Assembly: GCA_910584825.1 (NCBI GenBank)
Contig: CAJUCI010000032.1
Coordinates: 1 to 26,343, forward strand
Reading direction: 5' to 3'
Length of the DNA: 26,343 nucleotides
DNA from: an uncultured Duncaniella sp.
Lineage (GTDB): Bacteria; Bacteroidota; Bacteroidia; Bacteroidales; Muribaculaceae
Every line of letters begins with the position of its first letter. The stretch's first letter is position 1. The position numbers and the translations under genes are program-made. The notes beneath the pieces were generated by a model. It was not told where the DNA came from. It was given only the letters and a program-made list of their open reading frames with translations, and made no database searches. Below are positions 1 to 7,550 of this stretch, piece after piece.

Positions 1-46
1 ATATCAATTTTGCCCATGCGGCTTAGTATAAATTAATTTCTACGAC

Positions 47-2863
47 TTACTTATTGTCAAGGTAGAGCGAGCATGATGCCGAGCCATTGGCCTTCAGTTC
101 GACAGTGCTCTTGCCGGCGGGGAGGAATACGCCGCTGGAGCATACGTACCAGACGTTCTTGTCGCTGCCGGTCTGGGCGAATCGCGGCGAAGCCACCTTC
201 TCACCGTTGACATAGAGGTCGTAGTTGGTGACATCGGCTGACTCGGCGCGATAGCGGAACTTCACGGCATAGCGGCCCTCGTCGATAACACTCACCTCGT
301 CACGCACGGCTGCGTCGCGGGCGGTGCCCATGAGTATGTAGCCCTGGCCGGTGTAGTTGCGCACATCGAAATCATAGCCACTCGTGCGGCGCGAGCTGAT
401 GTTCTTGAAGTCAAACACCTCGGCCTCATACTGGCGCGGGCCGTAATAGAGCTGCGGACGCGAAGGCACCTGAATCGATGCGGGTGTGTATTCGGTCAGG
501 CGGCCTGTAGCGTTGCCCGAGCAGCCCACTGTGATGTCAAGCGGTCCGTTATGCTCCACGGTCAGTGTGAGCACGCCGTTGTCCCACTGCTCGTCTACCT
601 TGGCCGTAGCCTCGGCGCGAGGTGTCCAGCTCACTGAGGGCTTGGATGTGGCACCGTTGATGCGTATCACCGACTTGGTGGTCTTGCCGCTGACATCATA
701 CTTCGTGAGATAGAATGTCAGACGGTCGGCATACTCGCGCCATACAGTCGTGGCGAATGTCTCGAGCGTGAACTCCACGTTGTCGCAGGTATTGTACCGG
801 AAGGGCACGGTCGCGCTCTTGACGCTGTTCCAGGGATTGTAGGTCACCCATGTATTCTCGTGGCGGCCGGCAAAGAGGTCGCCGGTGTACTCCTGCGGGA
901 ACTCACGGTTGAGGTCGCGGGTTTTGGCCGATGTGTTGGCCCATGCGCCCACAATCTCGCTCTGATTACGCACATGCTTGAACTTGCGGGCGAAATCGCC
1001 GGCAAACTCGGCCACGACAGGTATCGCGGGATAGCGGCCCGTCTTGCGCAGATAGAAGTGATTGTCCTCACGGCCACCGTCATGGTCAAGGGCACTGATG
1101 CCCTGATGGAACCACTTGGGCAGACAGTATTTCTCAATCTCGGCACCCGATGTGATGTCCTGGACAATGGCATATTTGCAACGGGCTATCACCTCGTCGC
1201 GTGTGAGCAGACGGATGGTGCCGTCGAGTATCTTGCGATAGAGGTCCATGTCGATGTTGCGGAACTGTGAGAAGGTATCCCAGTTGCGGGTCCTGTAGCC
1301 GTCTGACACATTTATCACATTGGTCTCCTTGAAATCCTGCTGCCAGATAAGCTCGGGGCCGTCAAACACGGTCTGACCCGTAAGCGTGATGTGCTCGAGC
1401 TTGAGAGCCGCGCCGAGAGCCACGGGGAAATCGGCCTCTTTGTCGCTGAGATTGTAGTATTTGGCAGCCCACTCGTTCCATGCGCACTGGTCGAAACGCA
1501 GACCGTAGTTGTCGGCATGGCCCGAGAGCCATACGCCCATACTTGCAGCCTCAACATCGAAGAAGCAGCCTGACTGGGTGTATTTCTCGCAATAGATAAA
1601 GTTTTCGGCATACATGGCCGATGTGCGGGCAAATTCGGGATTGCGCTTAATCATGGCCACGGGATTGATGGGGGCCGACCAGTAGTTGGCGCAGAAACTT
1701 ACCACGAGATATCCGCCGTATTCATGTGTCAGCTTCAGAAGCTCGTTCCAATGGGCCACACGCTGAATCCATGACGGAGAGTAGAGGGCATCGGTAGAGT
1801 CAAATCCCCAGAACTGTTCGCAATAGTTGAAGCCGAGGAAGTTGGGGTAAGAGAAGAACTCCTTGTACATTCCGTACTTCTCATCGTCAAACTGCGAGTA
1901 GCTGTCCACATCGGGGAAGTGGCTGTAGCCACCCGACGAGGGCTGAATCATGGCCCAGAGATTACGCTCGGCACATGTGCGCAGCCATGATTTCACGGTC
2001 TCGTAGCCATACTCGCTCACCTTGAAGCGGCCGGTCGACTCATCGTGGCTCACTGAGAGCGAGAGGTTGAAGATACAGTAAGGAAGTATATCCTCGGGAA
2101 TGAGGTCGATAATCTTGGCAGGGTCGGCATAGTTCCAGCAGTCGATATGAACGAGCCATGCGGGATTGTTGACATCGATAGGACGGCGGAGCTGCCCCTT
2201 GATGGGGTCATCGGGACGCGTAGTGCCGCCACCTGCAGCAAGCTGCAGAGGCTCGGTGTCATTATTGAAGTAGACGGTGATATTGTCGGGGTCAGACACG
2301 TCAATCGAACGGATGGCACTGAGCTGCTCGCCGCGCGATGCGGGGCGGAGCACAGTCTTGCCGTAATCGAGTGCGTCTATCACCCACTCGCCGCGGTCGT
2401 TGATACTGACACGCGGAGTCACGGCCTTCGCGCCGGTGACATTGATGCGCTCCTCGCCGGCACGGCTTGCCGGGGTGAGCCACTCGCCGTCGACAGTCCA
2501 GTAGTACACGCCGTCCTCACCGGGCATGGCAGCAACGGTGGGTGTGTACGGGTCGGTGTCATCGAAGCCTTCGGCCAGCGAGCCTACGCTGGTCTTGAGC
2601 GATATGGTGTTACCGTCGGTAAACTCCACCATGTAACCGGCATCGTCGGGCAGCTTGGTGGCCTTGCGCACTTTCGCGCCGGTCTCCTTGGCCTCGACAA
2701 AGCTACGCACAGCAGCGATGTTGGCATTGATGTTGTCGACGGGCTGCTCGCCGGCCTCCTGCTTGAGCACAGGCGCGGTGAACTCCTTGTCGTCACATCC
2801 GGTGAATGCCGTCATCAGGGCCGACATCAGCACTGCTATAGAGAGTAAACGATTGAATTTCAT
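47..2863 (-). CDS. GH98-family endo-xylanase-like lipoprotein (DUF4988-GH98-CBM35-like)
   Basis: Probable surface endo-glycanase. GH98 contains blood-group endo-beta-galactosidases and a Bacteroides ovatus endo-xylanase active on decorated glucuronoarabinoxylan; the PUL context favours xylan. The start chosen is the ATG at 2863, which opens a lipoprotein signal (MKFNRLLSIA..., Cys23 followed by DDKE); the frame stays open upstream to 2947 but only through the intergenic hairpin. Residues about 40-175 look like a DUF4988 module (YMVEFTDGNTISL, DGVYYWTVDGEWL). Residues about 225-800 are the GH98 catalytic barrel and its beta-sandwich. Candidate catalytic carboxylates by position are Glu349 (NYCEQFWGF), Asp457 (LRFDQCAW) and Glu503 (GPELIWQQD), not confirmed by alignment. 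Residues about 807-938 form a CBM35/CBM6-like module opening with YEAE. It is the last visible gene of the second unit, 96 bases after the GH10-like gene, and ends 46 bases from the window edge, so downstream genes cannot be excluded. Family confidence is high, substrate confidence moderate. Confidence 0.85.
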   Translation of the reverse strand: MKFNRLLSIAVLMSALMTAFTGCDDKEFTAPVLKQEAGEQPVDNINANIAAVRSFVEAKETGAKVRKATKLPDDAGYMVEFTDGNTISLKTSVGSLAEGFDDTDPYTPTVAAMPGEDGVYYWTVDGEWLTPASRAGEERINVTGAKAVTPRVSINDRGEWVIDALDYGKTVLRPASRGEQLSAIRSIDVSDPDNITVYFNNDTEPLQLAAGGGTTRPDDPIKGQLRRPIDVNNPAWLVHIDCWNYADPAKIIDLIPEDILPYCIFNLSLSVSHDESTGRFKVSEYGYETVKSWLRTCAERNLWAMIQPSSGGYSHFPDVDSYSQFDDEKYGMYKEFFSYPNFLGFNYCEQFWGFDSTDALYSPSWIQRVAHWNELLKLTHEYGGYLVVSFCANYWSAPINPVAMIKRNPEFARTSAMYAENFIYCEKYTQSGCFFDVEAASMGVWLSGHADNYGLRFDQCAWNEWAAKYYNLSDKEADFPVALGAALKLEHITLTGQTVFDGPELIWQQDFKETNVINVSDGYRTRNWDTFSQFRNIDMDLYRKILDGTIRLLTRDEVIARCKYAIVQDITSGAEIEKYCLPKWFHQGISALDHDGGREDNHFYLRKTGRYPAIPVVAEFAGDFARKFKHVRNQSEIVGAWANTSAKTRDLNREFPQEYTGDLFAGRHENTWVTYNPWNSVKSATVPFRYNTCDNVEFTLETFATTVWREYADRLTFYLTKYDVSGKTTKSVIRINGATSKPSVSWTPRAEATAKVDEQWDNGVLTLTVEHNGPLDITVGCSGNATGRLTEYTPASIQVPSRPQLYYGPRQYEAEVFDFKNISSRRTSGYDFDVRNYTGQGYILMGTARDAAVRDEVSVIDEGRYAVKFRYRAESADVTNYDLYVNGEKVASPRFAQTGSDKNVWYVCSSGVFLPAGKSTVELKANGSASCSLYLDNK

Positions 2864-2896
2864 AGACGTCATCAGTTGATAATACTTTTTTTGTGC

Positions 2897-2943
2897 GCTA
2901 TGGGCCGGGAGCACCGTAATGCCGGATGCCTCCGGCCCATAGC
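2897..2943 (-). promoter_or_regulatory. Intercistronic hairpin between the GH10-like and GH98 genes
   Basis: Perfect 12-base inverted repeat: gctatgggccgg at 2897-2908 and ccggcccatagc at 2932-2943, with a 23-base loop. A competing hairpin, gccgga-tgcc-tccggc at 2921-2936, shares part of the right arm, so two folds are mutually exclusive. In the transcribed (minus) direction the stem is followed by an A-rich run, not a T-run, so it is not a standard intrinsic terminator. It lies 33 bases before the GH98 start. RNA processing, stability or translational control are possible roles, all inferred. Confidence 0.6.
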
Positions 2944-2959
2944 TCACGAAAAAGGTGGA

Positions 2960-4624
2960 TTATTTAATCAGACCGTTCACCAGTCCTTCATATATGAAGT
3001 TGCGATTACCGTCGGCGGCCCAGGGAGCCACGCCAGAGGCGTCATCAAGCACACGGGCAAGGTTGAATCCTGCGGCATTGTCGCCGAGAGCCGACCTGTA
3101 GGCCGAAATCACTGCGGCGTAATACTCGCCCACAGCCTTGCGCTCCGAAATGGTGAGTGCGGAAGGGGCTACGGTCATGCCGTCACGGTCAACCACGCGC
3201 ACTGCGAAGTTGGACACACGCACAGGCTTGCCGAGCTGCGCAAGAGCCTCCATAGCCTTGACGGCGGTCTCCTCATTCTCGGTCTGCTTGGCGTAGTCCT
3301 CGGAGAATGTGGCCGAGAGAACTAAGTTCACACCGTCGACCTTCACACCCTTGGCTTCAAGAGCGGCAACGGCGGCCTTGAGGTCAGTGATGTCGGCGGG
3401 GGTGTTGTCGCTGACCACAAGAGTCTGGCTCACGTAATAGCTGACAGGGGTCTCGATGGCTGCATTGACCTTGGCCTGGACCGCTGACACGTAGTTGTCG
3501 CCGATATAGTCAGCCCAATTGAATGTGGCGTCGGCATCGTCAAACGGCTCATCATAGATGATGAAATCGCTGACAGCGTTGCCTGAGGCTGCGATAAGGC
3601 CGTCAACCCACTTGTCCATCTCGCCCTGAACGATAGCGGTCTTCTCCTCGGGAGTCTTCTCGATGACAGTGTCATCGCCGGTCAGGTGCTCGATGTAAAT
3701 CTGAATGTCGTCGACATAGCAAGTGATGTTGTTACCGTAGGCACCCAGAGAGAGCGAGAATGAGTTGAGCTGACGCTGTGCGGCCGAGAGCTTGAAATTA
3801 TCGGCATTTACGAGGAAGTCATACTGCACCCACTTGCCGCTGGCCTTGTGGTCATTGGTGGTAAGGGTCTTGCCCACGTTGTCAATCACGAGTCGCGAAC
3901 CTGTGGGCGAACCTGTGTTCTCGCGATAGCACTTGAACGAGATGCGTGACACATCGCCGAGAGTGACACCGGCAGGCAGTGTCACCTTGTCGATTTTGGG
4001 GATGTCAAGCAGCAGCTTGGTGCCCTTGAGCACGTGGCCGTGAGTGCCTGCGGGGTCGGGGTCGTTGGCAATCTCCACCTTGACCTTGCCCACAGCCTTC
4101 TTGGCCGACGGATAGGCGGTGCCTACAGCCACACTCTCGAAATTCTCGGCGTCGATAATCTCTGACCAAGGCTCGTAAGGGATAACCTCGGGAGCGATGA
4201 GCGAGTTGAGACGGTCGTAGGGGATATTGGCCAGCGAGCAGAATGCCGGACCGAACACTGACACACCGGCCTCGGCTGCAGTCTCGGCTATCGACTGGAA
4301 GCCTGAGAAGTTATACTGACCCTCGGCGTCAATGATTGTCACGGGCTGGAAAGCTCCGGGAGCCTCCACCTGCGAGAAATTAGACTTGATGATGCTGTAG
4401 ACAAGTTTCTTGGATGCGAAATCGTCAGGATTGACCGATGCACCCATCTTTACGCCACCCTTCCCGGCATACTCGGTCAGAAGACCGTACTGCGAGAGCT
4501 GGGCCTCCATCTGAGACTGATAGGGAGCCTCAGGGGTCGGGATGGTCACATCATAGTCCTCGTCACAGGCGGTGAAACCGACGAGAGCCACTGCGGCCGC
4601 AATAGTCGTTTTTATATGTTTCAT
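2960..4624 (-). CDS. GH10-like surface lipoprotein with inserted CBM, predicted catalytically inactive
   Basis: Lipoprotein (554 aa; MKHIKTTIAAAVALVGFTAC, Cys20 followed by DEDYD). The ATG at 4624 is chosen over an upstream TTG at 4636 because it opens the signal peptide directly. Residues about 41-145 and 330-554 align along a GH10 xylanase: NFSQVEAPGAFQ at the NF-VTAENEMK site, GQYNF, GPAFCSL at GHTLAWH, FIIYDE at WDVVNE, VNLVLS at VGFQSH, and VRVSNF at the nucleophile motif AITELD. The putative acid/base Glu359 is kept, but the nucleophile is Asn472 and the substrate-binding Lys, His, Trp and Gln positions are replaced. Residues about 155-314 form a CBM4/9-like jelly roll (ENFESVAVG... to YVDDIQIY) inserted between barrel strands, as in active Bacteroidetes GH10 xylanases with an inserted CBM. 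It sits where xyn10C follows xusE in xylan clusters. The likely role is xylan binding at the cell surface. The fold call is strong; inactivity is inferred from residues. Confidence 0.82.
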   Translation of the reverse strand: MKHIKTTIAAAVALVGFTACDEDYDVTIPTPEAPYQSQMEAQLSQYGLLTEYAGKGGVKMGASVNPDDFASKKLVYSIIKSNFSQVEAPGAFQPVTIIDAEGQYNFSGFQSIAETAAEAGVSVFGPAFCSLANIPYDRLNSLIAPEVIPYEPWSEIIDAENFESVAVGTAYPSAKKAVGKVKVEIANDPDPAGTHGHVLKGTKLLLDIPKIDKVTLPAGVTLGDVSRISFKCYRENTGSPTGSRLVIDNVGKTLTTNDHKASGKWVQYDFLVNADNFKLSAAQRQLNSFSLSLGAYGNNITCYVDDIQIYIEHLTGDDTVIEKTPEEKTAIVQGEMDKWVDGLIAASGNAVSDFIIYDEPFDDADATFNWADYIGDNYVSAVQAKVNAAIETPVSYYVSQTLVVSDNTPADITDLKAAVAALEAKGVKVDGVNLVLSATFSEDYAKQTENEETAVKAMEALAQLGKPVRVSNFAVRVVDRDGMTVAPSALTISERKAVGEYYAAVISAYRSALGDNAAGFNLARVLDDASGVAPWAADGNRNFIYEGLVNGLIK

Positions 4625-4642
4625 GGGAAAAATCAAGGGAGA

Positions 4643-5680
4643 TTAAATAGTTTTGATTTCTACAGTGGGATATACGGGCTTGACACCGCGGTCACGCACC
4701 ACGAGATAATCCTCGGTCTTGAGCGACCACCCTGAGGCGGTAATCTCGTAGTTGAGCTTGAGCAGGTCGCGGGGCTCGCCGTTGATTACGTTTTTCTCGC
4801 CGTCGGTGATGAACTGTCCGCTGCCGGTCACGGTCATGTCGGGATTGTTGGACGATACCGAGCAGTTGCCCTGGTCATCAAATGTGAGCTTGAGCGAGTA
4901 CCTGTACATGTGGTCGGCGTCGGTGCGGGTCGAGAGGTCGGCGACACACTCCTTGTAGCCCGAGGTGGCCACTGACACAAGCTCGTCGTTGATAACATAA
5001 TCCTTCTTGCGTACAATCTCGGTGGTCACGCCGTCGACGGTAAGGATGTCGGTGCCGCGACGCATATAGTTGCCGTGCCAGGGGTTGACGAAGCGCACGA
5101 AGTAGAGAGTGTAGTCCTTGGGCTGAACGCTCCAGTCAGAAGCCTTCACGCGCAGGGGATTCTCGACAGCCGGCTTGCCCTGGAGGATTGAGTCAACGCC
5201 ATACGCGCTCTCCATAACCAAGGGTATCACGTAATTGAAGTCAAGCGCGAGGGGGTCATTGAAGAATTCGTCCTTGAGGTCTACAATCACTCCGCCGTCC
5301 ATCTGCCCTGAGGGAATCGAGATAGTGCCCGAAGAGAGCGAATAGTAGGAAGCGGGAAGAGGCATCACCTTGCGGCCACCGAAATCGGCGGTCAGGTAAA
5401 GGTCGTCACACAAGCTCTCGTCGACAGCGACGTTGATGAGGCGTTCCTGCGAGTTGGCATACACGCCACCCATGACAGCCTTGATTGCTATCTTGTGCTG
5501 ATTGTCGAGAGTGACGTCGACCTGAGGCTCTTTGCCAAGTTCGACTGTACGCCCTACGCACTGCTTTGCGAAATAGACGGTCTGGTAATCGAAATCGGGG
5601 AACTCGTTGTCGCCGTTGTGGCACGATGTGCTTACCATCGATGTCACAAGCGCGAGAGTGAGTATATTAAAGATTTTCAT
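4643..5680 (-). CDS. DUF1735/DUF5627-type surface lipoprotein (XusE-like)
   Basis: Lipoprotein of 345 aa (MKIFNILTLALVTSMVSTSC, Cys20). Residues about 25-170 resemble the DUF1735/BT_3987-like beta-sandwich found in many PUL proteins (DVTLDNQHKIAIKAVMGGVYANSQ..., LPASYYSLSSGTISIPSGQMDG). Residues about 185-345 resemble DUF5627 (YTLYFVRFVNPWHGNYMRRGTD, then strand-rich sequence to the end). No catalytic motif is visible. In characterized xylan clusters the gene after the second SusD (xusE) is of this kind and is thought to be a surface glycan-binding or accessory protein. It follows SusD2 by 65 bases containing a hairpin, and the GH10-like gene starts 18 bases after its stop. The domain call rests on pattern recognition; xylan binding is inferred from position. 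Confidence 0.75.
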   Translation of the reverse strand: MKIFNILTLALVTSMVSTSCHNGDNEFPDFDYQTVYFAKQCVGRTVELGKEPQVDVTLDNQHKIAIKAVMGGVYANSQERLINVAVDESLCDDLYLTADFGGRKVMPLPASYYSLSSGTISIPSGQMDGGVIVDLKDEFFNDPLALDFNYVIPLVMESAYGVDSILQGKPAVENPLRVKASDWSVQPKDYTLYFVRFVNPWHGNYMRRGTDILTVDGVTTEIVRKKDYVINDELVSVATSGYKECVADLSTRTDADHMYRYSLKLTFDDQGNCSVSSNNPDMTVTGSGQFITDGEKNVINGEPRDLLKLNYEITASGWSLKTEDYLVVRDRGVKPVYPTVEIKTI

Positions 5681-5724
5681 TGCGGTTCTAATGTGATTAT
5701 TAGGGGTAATGTTTTATCGTCAGA

Positions 5725-5750
5725 GGTAAAGACGCGCAATGTCTTTTACC
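5725..5750 (-). promoter_or_regulatory. Hairpin spanning the SusD2 stop codon
   Basis: In the transcribed direction GGTAAAAGAC-ATTGCGC-GTCTTTACC forms a nine-pair stem with one bulged A and a seven-base loop. The SusD2 stop codon (5746-5748) lies within the left arm. No T-run follows, so a canonical terminator is unlikely. Its position just after the SusCD block suggests a 3' end stabilizer or partial attenuator separating abundant SusCD message from the downstream lipoprotein genes; this is inference. Confidence 0.45.
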
Positions 5751-7527
5751 ATCCCATATTCTGCAGAAGGTTGCTGAACTTCAGCACTTCGCCTTCAGGC
5801 AGCGGGCCATAATACATGTGGCTGCTGAACGAGCGGGGCTCCACATTGTCAATCGGAGTGTAGACGCTGTTGCCGGTGATGTTCACGCCACGGGCCGTCT
5901 CGTTGAGGTCAGCCTTCCAGCGACGGAGGTCATAGAAGCGGAAGCCCTCGAAGCAGAGTTCGAGACGACGCTCGTTGCGGATGAGCTCGCTCATCTTCTG
6001 CGGGTCGGAAGCACACTCGTCAAGATAGGGGTCGTTGGTGATGCCGAGCGCACGCTGACGGATAGCCTTCATGACATCGTAAGCCGAATAAGCGTGTCCG
6101 CCGTTGCCTGTCGGGCCCCAAGCCTGGTTGGCAGCCTCGGCATAGTTGAGGAACATCTCGGTATAGCGGATGCGTGGGTTGTAGTGACGCTTGGGCTGCT
6201 TGCCTGAGGGGTTGCAGTTGACATCCATGCGCAGACGCTTCTTCATGTAGTAGCCGGTGCGGGTCGATGTCTCACGCTTGTTGAGACCGTCGGCTGTGGT
6301 AGCGTCCGAGCCGGTGCTGATGACCGTGTTGGACACACCTGCCTGGCTGCCGTTATATATAATGTAGAGGGCAAGACGGGGGTCGCGGCCTGCATAGGGC
6401 TTGGATGCGTCATAGTTGCCGCGGCTGTCGCTGATGGGATAGCCGTTGGCCATCGGGAAGGCGTCGACAAGATTCTGGGTGGGATTGCAGAGGCCCTTAC
6501 CGTAGAGCGACGGGGGGAAGAAGTTCTCCTCCTGAGTGGTGGTACCGTCGGTCTTGTTGTCAAGATTCTCACGCCACACGATTTCCTTAGGATTGCTGCC
6601 GTCACCGAGAGCTTCGATGTCAGCTGTGTTGCAATAATAAGTCACGCCCTTCTTGTCCATACCGGCAGGACCGCCGATATAGTCGAGCACACCTGCGGCA
6701 GCGTCGGCGGCATCGGCCCACGTAGCGTTGCTGGCGGCAAACGCGGGGCTGGCGGCGAGCAGCGTCACACGCGAGCGGATGGCACGGGCTATAAGACCGT
6801 TGTAGAGCTGACGGGCGGAACGGCCAAACACACGGTTGTAAGTCTGGGCCGATGCCGTGAACTCGCTGAACGGAGCGGGCACCGTAGCGTCAAGGGCGAT
6901 ATCCTCATACTCGAGGGGCAGATTGGCCTCGGCATAAGCAAGGTCATCGAGGATGAACTTCACGCAGTCCTCAAACGAGGCACGCGGCAGATTGAAGTCA
7001 TCGTTCACACCGAGGAAACGGTCAATGATAGGCACACCGAGGAGCGAACCGTCAGAGGCAACGCCGCCAAACTCACGCAGGAGGTTGTACATGAACAGTG
7101 CGCGCAGTCCGTGAGCCTCGGCCTTGGTACGGAGCTTGAAAAGCTCGGCGGCCTCGGGGTCGGAAGCCCATTTCACCTTGTCGGCGTTCTCGAGGAAAAG
7201 GTTGATGTTGAGCACTGAGTGGAGACATGTGTTCCAGCTGTTGCTCCAACGCCAGTGGTTGGTTGTCCAGCCGCCCTGCGCAATCTTGCGGTAGTCATTG
7301 TTGATGTCGTTGCACACGGCGTCATCGGTGGCATAGTCGGTCTCACCGTAATAACCGGGGATATTGCGGTAAACGTTCAGAAGGAAACCCTGCGCATATG
7401 TCGCGTCGTCGTACATCTGGTCAAGGTCCTTGAGATTCTCTTTCTGAGGCTCGAACACATCGTCACAGGCGGTGAAGCCGATTGACATGCCCAAGGCGAG
7501 AATCAATGACGTATATATATTTTTCAT
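5746..7527 (-). CDS. susD: SusD-like nutrient-binding lipoprotein 2 (XusD-like)
   Basis: Surface lipoprotein (593 aa) that caps the adjacent SusC2 barrel and binds glycan for import. The ATG at 7527 is chosen because it gives a clean lipoprotein signal (MKNIYTSLILALGMSIGFTAC, Cys21 followed by DDVFEP); an in-frame upstream extension would overlap the SusC2 gene. The SusD N-terminal helical region (KENLKDLDQMYDDATYAQGFLLNVYRNIPGYYG) is followed by the long TPR-like body, and the C-terminal RagB/SusD signature is present (ELIRNERRLELCFEGFRFYDLRRW). It ends in LLQNMGW, a common SusD ending. It starts 23 bases after the SusC2 stop, so the pair is co-transcribed. Substrate specificity cannot be read from the sequence; the neighbouring enzymes suggest xylan oligosaccharides. 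Confidence 0.93.
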   Translation of the reverse strand: MKNIYTSLILALGMSIGFTACDDVFEPQKENLKDLDQMYDDATYAQGFLLNVYRNIPGYYGETDYATDDAVCNDINNDYRKIAQGGWTTNHWRWSNSWNTCLHSVLNINLFLENADKVKWASDPEAAELFKLRTKAEAHGLRALFMYNLLREFGGVASDGSLLGVPIIDRFLGVNDDFNLPRASFEDCVKFILDDLAYAEANLPLEYEDIALDATVPAPFSEFTASAQTYNRVFGRSARQLYNGLIARAIRSRVTLLAASPAFAASNATWADAADAAAGVLDYIGGPAGMDKKGVTYYCNTADIEALGDGSNPKEIVWRENLDNKTDGTTTQEENFFPPSLYGKGLCNPTQNLVDAFPMANGYPISDSRGNYDASKPYAGRDPRLALYIIYNGSQAGVSNTVISTGSDATTADGLNKRETSTRTGYYMKKRLRMDVNCNPSGKQPKRHYNPRIRYTEMFLNYAEAANQAWGPTGNGGHAYSAYDVMKAIRQRALGITNDPYLDECASDPQKMSELIRNERRLELCFEGFRFYDLRRWKADLNETARGVNITGNSVYTPIDNVEPRSFSSHMYYGPLPEGEVLKFSNLLQNMGW

Positions 7528-7550
7528 ATCTAATATCGAATTATACATTG

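Noticed and set aside
1..46. Terminator after GH98
   Set aside because: The 46 bases left before the window edge show no stem with a T-run, so the end of the operon cannot be placed.
2147..2848. Long plus-strand open frames inside the GH98, GH115 and SusC genes
   Set aside because: They lie antisense to clear enzyme and transporter genes, have no recognizable domains or promoters, and reflect GC-rich codon use on the coding strand.
2897..2943. Intrinsic terminator before GH98
   Set aside because: The stem is strong, but in the transcribed direction it is followed by an A-rich run, not a T-run; a T-run precedes it instead.
2960..4624. Calling this gene an active endo-1,4-beta-xylanase
   Set aside because: The fold and position fit, but the nucleophile position is Asn and most subsite residues are replaced, so annotation as an active GH10 enzyme would mislead.
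4561..7485. Near-identical DNA (tcgtcacaggcggtgaa) near the 5' ends of the GH10-like and SusD2 genes
   Set aside because: Both encode the lipobox FTAC followed by acidic residues; shared signal-peptide sequence explains the match.
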